Part shown: one piece after another, positions 1-5,372 of the stretch
How the letters are laid out: each line of letters opens with the position of its first letter
Numbering within the stretch: position 1 is the stretch's first letter
Assembly (NCBI GenBank): GCA_026392325.1
Contig: JAPLCH010000016.1
Span: 1-6,905, forward strand
DNA from: Solirubrobacterales bacterium
GTDB lineage: Bacteria; Actinomycetota; Thermoleophilia; Solirubrobacterales; Solirubrobacteraceae
Reading direction: 5' to 3'
Length of the DNA: 6,905 nt
The notes under the pieces: model-generated
Databases searched by the model: none
Told to the model about the DNA's origin: nothing
What the model saw: the letters and a program-made list of their open reading frames with translations, nothing else
Program-made: the position numbers and the translations under genes

Positions 1-207
1 AGCTACCCAATGGGAAGGCTTGCCAACGCTCCTGTCATCAACACGACGATCATGCCCGCCAACGGCAATCCGCCCAGTGGGGTCGGCGAGCCTGGACTGC
101 CACCGATCGCGCCGGCTATTGCCAACGCGATCGCATCACTGACAGGCACCCGCCTGCGGTCACTTCCTCTCCTGCCAGGCTCAGCGCCAGCGGGCGGCGA
201 CGACTGA
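1..207 (+). CDS. Molybdenum hydroxylase large (molybdopterin-binding) subunit, C-terminal end only
   Basis: Frame 1 is open from the first base to TGA 205-207 and gives 68 residues, the end of a protein whose start lies outside the window. The segment GVGEPGLPPIAPAIANAI is the C-terminal signature of the xanthine dehydrogenase/aldehyde oxidase/isoquinoline 1-oxidoreductase (IorB) family; the Glu of GVGEPG (codon at 88-90) matches the active-site glutamate that acts as general base beside the molybdenum. The following TGTRLRSLPL is also typical of the family's end. The preceding SYPMGRLANAP resembles the IorB-type subgroup. The full subunit would hydroxylate an unknown aldehyde or N-heterocycle, working with an FeS subunit and in some cases a FAD subunit, neither of which is in view. 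XdhC follows after 18 bp in the same frame, so the two are probably co-transcribed. The family is clear; the substrate is not. Confidence 0.88.
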   Translation, partial: SYPMGRLANAPVINTTIMPANGNPPSGVGEPGLPPIAPAIANAIASLTGTRLRSLPLLPGSAPAGGDD

Positions 208-225
208 TCACCCTCTGAGAATCTG

Positions 226-1278
226 ATGCGAGAGATCCTTCCCGACCTCGAACGCTGGCGTAAATCCGGCGAACGAATTGCAATTGCGACTGTCACAGGC
301 GTGCGAAAGTCAGCACCACGGCCGCCGGGCGCCAAGATGGCGGTCAGCGAGAGTGGCCAGGTCGCGGGAACCGTGTCTGGTGGATGCGTTGAAGGTGCCG
401 TTGTTGAGGCTGCAAAAGCCGTCCTCGCTGGCGGCGAGCCCCACTTGATGCACTTTGGAATAGCTGACGATGAGGCGTGGGAGATTGGGCTTCCCTGCGG
501 CGGGGAGATCGACGTTTGGGTCGAGCTCTACTCCACAACTGGCCTTGAGTCAGCAGCAAGAAATTCCGGCCGGGCCGTTGAGGTGACCGTCACGGAAGGC
601 GAGGGCATAGGAAGGAAGCTCTGCTTCACCCCAGACAGTGCCTTCACCGGAGACCTCGGGGACAGCACGCTTGAAGCTCAGGCAGTGTTTGACGCAGAGG
701 AGCTGATGTGGGCCGAGCGCTCTCAGCAGCGAGGACGACTTTTCATTGATGTCATCGCACCGCCACCGCGCCTGATCCTTGTTGGAGCAGTTGATGTCTC
801 AGCAGCTCTCTGCAGGCTTGCACGAGCCGCTGGCTGGCATCCGTGGGTGATCGACCCCCGCGCGACGTTCGCGACGCCAGAACGGTTTCCTGAGGCAGAG
901 GGCATTGTGGTGGCCTGGCCAGCCCAGGCGTTCTCCCAGCTTGGTGGGTTGGACAAGGCAACTTCGGTCGCCGTGCTGACTCACGACCCGAAGATTGACG
1001 ATGCGGCCTTGGAGGTTGCGCTGAGATCTCCTGCAAGGTTTGTCGGTGCGATGGGCTCAAGACGGGCCACTGAGTCCCGGAGGGAAAGGCTTCTCGAGGC
1101 AGGGATCACAGAGTCCCAACTCGACCGGCTCGCAGCCCCGCTTGGCTTGGACCTGGGGGCTACCAGCGTGGGCGAAACGGCGCTTTCGATGTTTGCCGAG
1201 ATCGTTGCTGATCGCAACGGTCGGGACGGCGGTCGACTTCGGTCAACCGACGGACGCATTCACGACGTACCAGCCTGA
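226..1278 (+). CDS. XdhC/CoxI-family molybdenum hydroxylase maturation factor
   Basis: A 350-residue protein of the XdhC/CoxI family. Known members bind the molybdenum cofactor, promote its sulfuration and insert it into xanthine dehydrogenase-type enzymes in the cytoplasm. The N-terminal XdhC domain (about 1-105) carries SAPRPPGAKMAVSESG, SGGCVEG with Cys54, and GLPCGGEIDVWVE with Cys91; both Cys motifs are family hallmarks. The C-terminal Rossmann domain (about 180-345) starts at RLILVGAVDVSAALCRLA and ends with the conserved GAMGSRR (274-280), PLGLDLGA (305-312) and ETALSMFAEI. The Rossmann turn reads GAVD where many homologues have GAGH; from memory, actinobacterial homologues often have GA(I/V)D. 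The ATG at 226 gives the usual MREILPDLERW start, but its Shine-Dalgarno is weak, so coupling to the hydroxylase gene is likely. The protein appears complete, and its stop lies 14 bp from the end of the convergent mocA-like gene. Confidence 0.93.
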   Translation: MREILPDLERWRKSGERIAIATVTGVRKSAPRPPGAKMAVSESGQVAGTVSGGCVEGAVVEAAKAVLAGGEPHLMHFGIADDEAWEIGLPCGGEIDVWVELYSTTGLESAARNSGRAVEVTVTEGEGIGRKLCFTPDSAFTGDLGDSTLEAQAVFDAEELMWAERSQQRGRLFIDVIAPPPRLILVGAVDVSAALCRLARAAGWHPWVIDPRATFATPERFPEAEGIVVAWPAQAFSQLGGLDKATSVAVLTHDPKIDDAALEVALRSPARFVGAMGSRRATESRRERLLEAGITESQLDRLAAPLGLDLGATSVGETALSMFAEIVADRNGRDGGRLRSTDGRIHDVPA

Positions 1279-1292
1279 GCCGCCCGAGACTG

Positions 1293-1883
1293 TCAGCCGG
1301 TTGAGCCCAGCAAGTCATCTAACTGTTGGGGCGTGTCCGCATCAAGGATGGAACCCCGACCGCACTCAACGCTGAGCGTGTCAGTCCCGAGCAGTGCCTT
1401 GGCTCCCACGTCGCCACTCAGTCCATCCACAGAGTCAAAAAGCCGCGACCCAATCAGGACGGGATGTCCTGGAATTCCGTCGTGGACTGCCCGAACGGCA
1501 GATGCTTCTCCATCCCAAGCATCGAGGACTACGGCGACCATGTCCGTAGTCACCAGCGGCTGATCTGCCAGCGTCACGACCACAGCATCCGAGCTGTCCC
1601 TCAATGCTGCGATCCCGGCACGCAGAGATGCCGCCATGCCCTCCTCCCAGCCTGCGACGGGAATCAGTTCGACTTCAGTCTCCGCCAAGGCTGACTCAAC
1701 AGCGTCTGCTTGTGCACCAACAGTGACGGCGACCTTCTGGATCGCAGCCAAGTAGAGGAGCTGTCGGGCAGCCCGCAGAACCAGAGGCTCGCCATCAAAC
1801 TCAGCAAGTTGCTTTGGTCCACCAAATCGCTCGCCTGAGCCAGCGGCAAGGACAAGCCCGGAGATGCGCAGTTCTGAACTCAT
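1293..1883 (-). CDS. mocA: MocA-type molybdenum cofactor nucleotidyltransferase (MobA-like NTP transferase)
   Basis: A 196-residue MobA-like nucleotidyltransferase, most like MocA, which transfers CMP from CTP to Mo-molybdopterin to form the cytosine dinucleotide cofactor of xanthine dehydrogenase-family enzymes. Motifs in order: nucleotide-binding loop LAAGSGERFGGPKQL (12-26), GMAASLRAG (82-90), metal-binding LADQP with Asp107, PGHPVLI (139-region), GDVGAK (157-162) and DADTP (181-185). Length is normal for the family. The ATG at 1883 is preferred because it leaves about eight residues before the first strand; a TTG at 1901 would add six residues and overlap the osmC stop as TTGA. Neither start has a strong Shine-Dalgarno. 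It is the last gene of the ArsR operon and converges on xdhC. CTP rather than GTP specificity is inferred from the Mo-hydroxylase context and cannot be proved by eye. Confidence 0.88.
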   Translation of the reverse strand: MSSELRISGLVLAAGSGERFGGPKQLAEFDGEPLVLRAARQLLYLAAIQKVAVTVGAQADAVESALAETEVELIPVAGWEEGMAASLRAGIAALRDSSDAVVVTLADQPLVTTDMVAVVLDAWDGEASAVRAVHDGIPGHPVLIGSRLFDSVDGLSGDVGAKALLGTDTLSVECGRGSILDADTPQQLDDLLGSTG

Positions 1884-1897
1884 TCCGTCAGCGTCTT

Positions 1898-2320
1898 TCA
1901 ACCATCGGACGACAGGGCTTTGCCTCCGAAGACAAGCTCCTCGTTGAACTCGAAGTTGCCTTCCAGCGCACGCCGAACCGGGCAGGTGTTGGCAACTCTC
2001 TCAAGGCGAGTGATCTGGTCCTCCGTCAAGCCTTCCGGCATGTGGATCTCGACATCAAAACGCTTGGGGTCAGCCTCGTAGTCGTAGTCGACATCAACCC
2101 GCAGGTCGCCCAGATCCCATTCCTTACGCAGTGCGTAGAGCATCATCATTGTGGAGATGCAGGAGGCCAAGGCGGCTGGGAGAAGTTCATGTGGAGCAGG
2201 CCCCAAGTCGGTTCCACCGATGTCAGTTGGCTCATCAGTGATGATCGTGTGACGGCCATTGACATCCACCTCGTGGCGAAGTCCGCCATCGACACTTCTT
2301 GCAGTTGCTGTGAATCCCAT
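1898..2320 (-). CDS. OsmC-family thiol protein (peroxiredoxin-like)
   Basis: A 140-residue OsmC/Ohr-superfamily protein. It has the two conserved cysteines: Cys54 in LPAALASCISTM, at the start of the central helix, and Cys113 in ANTCPVRRAL. In studied members the pair reduces organic hydroperoxides using small thiols or lipoyl carriers, and some members act on persulfides. The segment TDEP..GGTDLGPAPHELL (29-47) belongs to the broad OsmC/YhfA-like group rather than classical Ohr, so the substrate is open. The ATG at 2320 is chosen because GGGGG (2327-2331) lies six bases upstream and the protein then begins MGFTATARS as homologues do; the longer frame reaching 2407 would run through the preceding gene. 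The upstream stop and this start are one base apart (TGA g ATG), so translation is probably coupled. Cytoplasmic; no signal peptide. Confidence 0.88.
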   Translation of the reverse strand: MGFTATARSVDGGLRHEVDVNGRHTIITDEPTDIGGTDLGPAPHELLPAALASCISTMMMLYALRKEWDLGDLRVDVDYDYEADPKRFDVEIHMPEGLTEDQITRLERVANTCPVRRALEGNFEFNEELVFGGKALSSDG

Positions 2321-2321
2321 C

Positions 2322-2546
2322 TCAGGCCCCCATTGATCTTGGGTTGCCCTTGAGGTCACAGCCCAGCAGTGGCGCGAACAGACAAACATTCGCGAGTCCT
2401 GCAGCAAGCGGTACGAGACCGACTATTGCCAAAACAGTCCCGCCTGTTCCACCGACGGCAGCAAAACCGATGACGATCAGCGCGATTCCCGCGATGATCC
2501 GCAAAGCCCGGCCTGCACTGCTCTTCATGAAATCTACGAAAGCCAT
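2322..2546 (-). CDS. DUF2892 (YgaP-like) small membrane protein, second copy
   Basis: A 74-residue protein with two predicted membrane helices (about 13-32 and 36-58) joined by a Gly-rich turn, VGGTGGT. The opening SAGRALRIIAGIALIVIGF and the ending GLVPLAAGLANVCLFAPLLG match the DUF2892 family, the membrane part of E. coli YgaP, in which members usually end with a Cys-Pro-like stretch after helix 2. Here Cys55 and Cys63 stand in that place. It has no rhodanese domain. The ATG at 2546 is chosen because AAAGGGG (2553-2559) lies six bases upstream; a longer frame to 2612 would only overlap the end of the MMPL gene. It lies 34 bp after the MMPL gene and 1 bp before osmC. The family's role is not firmly established, so no function is claimed beyond inner-membrane location. 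Confidence 0.78.
   Translation of the reverse strand: MAFVDFMKSSAGRALRIIAGIALIVIGFAAVGGTGGTVLAIVGLVPLAAGLANVCLFAPLLGCDLKGNPRSMGA
2327..2331 (-). promoter_or_regulatory. Ribosome binding site of osmC-family gene
   Basis: GGGGG on the minus strand six bases before ATG 2320, lying within the last codons of the upstream DUF2892 gene. It supports starting the OsmC protein at MGFTAT. Confidence 0.55.
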
Positions 2547-2552
2547 GTTGCA

Positions 2553-2559
2553 CCCCTTT
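2553..2559 (-). promoter_or_regulatory. Ribosome binding site of the second DUF2892 gene
   Basis: AAAGGGG on the minus strand, six bases before ATG 2546, inside the 34-bp gap after the MMPL gene. It supports the short 74-residue reading over the longer frame that begins inside the MMPL gene. Confidence 0.65.
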
Positions 2560-2580
2560 GTTGTCTGGTCTGGATCATTT

Positions 2581-4716
2581 TCAACTGTCTCCACCGTGCC
2601 CGAAACGGACATCGGGAAGGATTCGCTTCAAAGGCTTTGGCAGCCACCATGCCCATGGACCAAGCAGCCGCAGCAGTACCGGCATCAGCAGGAGCCTCAC
2701 CAGGAATGCGTCGAGCAGCACCGCGACGCCGAGAATCACTCCCATCTCCTTGGGCGGCAACGGGCCTGAGAGGGCGAAAGTGAAGAACACGGCAACCATC
2801 ACTCCGGCAGCGGCGAAGATCACGCGGCCGCTGTGAGCCAGTCCACCAACCATCGCCTCCTTCGCATCATGGTTCTTGTCCCAATGTTCCTTCGCTGACG
2901 AAAGCAGGAAGACGGTGTAGTCCATCGAGATCGCGAAGATCATCGCGAAGAAGAACACTGGCCCCCAGGCATCGAGAAAGCCCTGCGATTCAAAGCCAAG
3001 CAGTCCGGATCCATGTCCGTCCTGAAAGATCAGCTTTGCCGCCCCGAACGCAGCTCCGGTCGCGAGCAGGCTGGTCAATACCCCAAGTGCCGCGATTACG
3101 GGAGCTTGGAGCGCGACAAGCAGGAGGAGGAACCCGAGCAGCAGAACCACCCCGGCCACGAGTGGTGTCTTGTCATTCAGGAGGACCTCCAAGTCGTGGT
3201 TCTCCGCTGAGGCGCCACCAACCAGCGTCCCCGCCGGAAGCGTGGTCCGAAGTCGGTCAATGGTCGCGGCAGTAACCGGGCTTGAAGGGTCGCTCTTCGG
3301 TGTCGCCTGGATCAGCACAGCACCGTTTGCCCCATTCATCGGCGGCATCGCCTGGGCAATCCCGGAGTCTGCCTTGACTACTGCGAGAACGCGATTTGCG
3401 CCTTCAGTCGTCGTGACGATCTGCAGTGCCCCAGGGGCCCCTTCGCCGAAGGCTTTCTGCACTTGGACGTAACCAACTCTCGAGCTGTCCGTCTTCGGCA
3501 CAACCTTGATTGACGGCATGCCTGTGTTGAGCCCGAAGACGGGGATGATCAAGGCGCCGAGCAGTACAAGTGACAGCGCACCCCAAGCGTATGGGCGCTT
3601 CCAGAGCCGTTCAGCCCATGCGGCAAACCGAGGCGAGCGGTGTTCACCGGAGTGAACCCACGGCAACGCGAGGCTGTCCACTCGAGGCCCGAGCTTGCCG
3701 AGCACAGCTGGCAGGAGCGTGAGCGCAGCAGCGAGGATGAATACGACCGAGATCATGATCCCCAGCGCCATTGACTGGAAAGCAGGCGAAGGGACGAGCA
3801 TTACTGCTGTCAGCGAGATCAACACTGTGAGCCCGCTGAACAGAACCGCCTTTCCTGCGGTGTCCATCGTCTCAGCGACAGCGTGTTCCGTTGATTCTTT
3901 GGAACCAAACAGCGCTCCCCTGAACCGATAGACAATGAAGAGCGCATAGTCAATCCCCAATGCGAGCGCGAACATCAGCGCGAAGTTCATTGCCCAGATG
4001 GAGATGTTGAAAATCTTGGTTCCCAAGTAGAGCGAACCCGCGGAGGCCATCAGGCCAAGGATGGTCAACATCAGCGGAAGGCCTGCTGCGACGAGCGAGC
4101 CAAAGGCCAGTACCAAGATCACAAGCGTCACAGGCCAGGAAATCAGCTCGCTTTTCATCATCGCGTTGCGATTGGCCGTGTTGAAGTCGGACCACATTCC
4201 GCTCGCGCCAGTGAGGGAGACGGTGATTCCGGTCCCTCCGATGTCGCCGAGTTTCCCCTTCAGGTCGTCGGCGGCACGGACCATCGTGTTGGAGTCTGCT
4301 TTCGCACCTGCCTGAATGACTGCGATGTGACCGTCCCGTGAGATTGAGAGACCGGGCTGCGGTGGAACTATCTGGCTGACCCGGCTATCCGTCCTGAGGA
4401 CTGCCTCCGAGGAAGCTATTGCCTTCTTGAACCCTGGGCTTGACACGGTTTGCCCGTCTGACTGCACGACGACCATAAGTCCGCTGGATGAGAGACCCCC
4501 AAAGTTCTTGTCAATCGCCTTTCTTGCAGCAACTGACTGGGATCCATTTGCTTCCCACCCTGCGCCCGACAGCGCGGTTTCGACCTTTGGGGCAAAGAAC
4601 CCAAAGACAATTGCGATCAGAAGCCAGGCGATCGCGACAACCCGGAAGTGCGTCGCGGTCCAGTGGCCCAGTCGGCCTATTGGTCCGAACTTGCTTGATC
4701 GGGTCTTGATGCTCAT
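2581..4716 (-). CDS. MMPL-family RND transporter
   Basis: A 711-residue RND-superfamily transporter of the MMPL type, a proton-driven inner-membrane exporter whose known relatives move lipids, pigments or drugs. The layout is the classical duplicated one: helix 1 (about 25-42), a first extracytoplasmic porter domain (43-190), five helices (about 193-340), a short cytoplasmic link, helix 7 (about 376-395), a second porter domain (396-515) and five helices (518-685). The paired transmembrane Asp-Tyr motifs expected of the proton relay are present: GIDY at 254-257 and SMDY at 597-600. There is no long C-terminal cytoplasmic tail such as mycobacterial MmpL3 has. The gene starts at an ATGA overlap with the DUF2892 gene upstream, so translation is probably coupled. 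The cargo is unknown; the ArsR context suggests a toxic or stress-related compound, which is inference. Confidence 0.92.
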   Translation of the reverse strand: MSIKTRSSKFGPIGRLGHWTATHFRVVAIAWLLIAIVFGFFAPKVETALSGAGWEANGSQSVAARKAIDKNFGGLSSSGLMVVVQSDGQTVSSPGFKKAIASSEAVLRTDSRVSQIVPPQPGLSISRDGHIAVIQAGAKADSNTMVRAADDLKGKLGDIGGTGITVSLTGASGMWSDFNTANRNAMMKSELISWPVTLVILVLAFGSLVAAGLPLMLTILGLMASAGSLYLGTKIFNISIWAMNFALMFALALGIDYALFIVYRFRGALFGSKESTEHAVAETMDTAGKAVLFSGLTVLISLTAVMLVPSPAFQSMALGIMISVVFILAAALTLLPAVLGKLGPRVDSLALPWVHSGEHRSPRFAAWAERLWKRPYAWGALSLVLLGALIIPVFGLNTGMPSIKVVPKTDSSRVGYVQVQKAFGEGAPGALQIVTTTEGANRVLAVVKADSGIAQAMPPMNGANGAVLIQATPKSDPSSPVTAATIDRLRTTLPAGTLVGGASAENHDLEVLLNDKTPLVAGVVLLLGFLLLLVALQAPVIAALGVLTSLLATGAAFGAAKLIFQDGHGSGLLGFESQGFLDAWGPVFFFAMIFAISMDYTVFLLSSAKEHWDKNHDAKEAMVGGLAHSGRVIFAAAGVMVAVFFTFALSGPLPPKEMGVILGVAVLLDAFLVRLLLMPVLLRLLGPWAWWLPKPLKRILPDVRFGHGGDS

Positions 4717-4967
4717 GCCGCATTCCGTGTCGGGTAGAGAACAGACTTGAGCCCGGCCAGCTTCTTGAGCATCAGCGATGCCCCGCAGTCACCAACAACT
4801 GCGTAGAGCCACTGGTTGGCGGCGACGAACAGGACCAGCAGCAGGAACCACTGGGATACGAACGCGGTCAGGAGGACCGCAATGACCAGCATGGTCCCGC
4901 CAAGCGCGAATAGTGCGCGCTCAAGCGGCATGCGCCCGTTGTCAGTTGTCTGGCATTGAGTGGTCAT
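4713..4967 (-). CDS. DUF2892 (YgaP-like) small membrane protein, first copy
   Basis: An 84-residue protein with a short polar N-terminus, then MPLERALFALGGTMLV, two predicted helices (about 17-37 and 39-58) and the ending VVGDCGASLMLKKLAGLKS. This pattern, with Cys61 where homologues have a G-x-C-P-like motif followed by LKKLG, is that of the DUF2892 family found alone or as the membrane part of YgaP. The start at 4967 is well supported: GGGAGGG (4974-4980) is the last coding stretch of arsR and lies at ideal distance, with the arsR stop between. The internal Met13 would be a weaker choice. It overlaps the MMPL start by ATGA. In E. coli an ArsR regulator (YgaV) controls YgaP, so the ArsR-DUF2892 neighbourhood recalls that pair, here without a rhodanese domain. 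The biochemical role is unknown. Confidence 0.82.
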   Translation of the reverse strand: MTTQCQTTDNGRMPLERALFALGGTMLVIAVLLTAFVSQWFLLLVLFVAANQWLYAVVGDCGASLMLKKLAGLKSVLYPTRNAA

Positions 4968-4970
4968 GCT

Positions 4971-5318
4971 TCACCCTCCCGGTAGAAGTTCACTGAGGTC
5001 ATCAACGTTTCGCCGAAGGCCACCGCAAACGTGTTCGCAAAGTTCAAAAACAGCTGGGTCAGCTATTGAATAGAGGGCCTGAGTGCCGATTCTCTCGCGC
5101 TTGACCAGATGGGCTTCATGCAGGATTCCCAAGTGTTTGGACACGTTCTGTTGAGTGCAGTCCGTGGCCTGGGTAAGGCCGCCGACCGACAGCGGGCCAT
5201 CCCGGAGAGCGTCAAGAAGCCGGAGCCGGTTCGAGTCGCCAAGGACACGAAATCGCTTGGCAATCATTTCTGCCAAGGCCTCTGGAATTGGATGGGGAAC
5301 GGTCATCGTCTGGGTCAT
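4971..5318 (-). CDS. ArsR/SmtB-family transcriptional repressor
   Basis: A 115-residue winged-helix regulator of the ArsR/SmtB family. KRFRVLGDSNRLRLLDALRDGPLSVGGLTQ (about 21-50, read as two motifs) is the N-terminal helix region, QQNVSKHLGILHEAHLVKRER (56-76 region) is the recognition helix and start of the wing, and GTQALYSI (78-85) is the wing. It carries Cys54 just before the recognition helix and Cys94 and Cys98 (CEHVC) in the C-terminal dimer helix, so thiol chemistry or metal binding is possible. The classical alpha-3 ELCVCDL metal motif is missing. The ATG at 5318 is preferred; an in-frame TTG at 5336 lies inside the operator candidate. No good Shine-Dalgarno is seen, so a very short leader is possible. 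It heads the six-gene operon and probably represses it. Confidence 0.88.
   Translation of the reverse strand: MTQTMTVPHPIPEALAEMIAKRFRVLGDSNRLRLLDALRDGPLSVGGLTQATDCTQQNVSKHLGILHEAHLVKRERIGTQALYSIADPAVFELCEHVCGGLRRNVDDLSELLPGG
4974..4980 (-). promoter_or_regulatory. Ribosome binding site of the first DUF2892 gene
   Basis: GGGAGGG on the minus strand, made by the last codons of arsR (Pro-Gly-Gly), lies six bases before ATG 4967 with the arsR TGA in between. It fixes the start and shows translational linkage of the two genes. Confidence 0.75.
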
Positions 5319-5331
5319 GAACCCAGAGTAC

Positions 5332-5357
5332 CACAACTCTACGGTTGTGGAGTTGTG
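5332..5357. promoter_or_regulatory. Probable ArsR operator with three half-sites
   Basis: CACAACTC (5332-5339) is repeated inverted and perfectly as GAGTTGTG (5350-5357) with 10 bp between. A further GTTGTG at 5344-5349 makes a second, overlapping dyad with CACAAC at 5332-5337 (six-base arms, six-base spacer). The site lies 14 bp upstream of the arsR ATG, in the 54 bp between the P450 stop and arsR, where autoregulated ArsR genes normally carry their operator. No T-tract follows the right arm in either direction, so it is not a typical intrinsic terminator. Binding is inferred. Confidence 0.6.
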
Positions 5358-5372
5358 TCTTGCTCCAGCTAG

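Noticed and set aside
3..335. 110-codon minus-strand frame at the left edge
   Set aside because: It is opposite the hydroxylase end and the xdhC start, both strongly recognisable, and its product is low-complexity and Arg-rich.
1279..1320. Possible bidirectional terminator between xdhC and mocA
   Set aside because: Only a weak imperfect dyad around TCAGCCGGTTGA and no T-run on either strand, so not called.
1814..2353. 179-codon plus-strand frame, and others at 1326-1694 and 2344-2769
   Set aside because: They lie opposite mocA, osmC, the second DUF2892 gene and the MMPL gene, which have clear family motifs; the plus-strand products show no recognisable domain.
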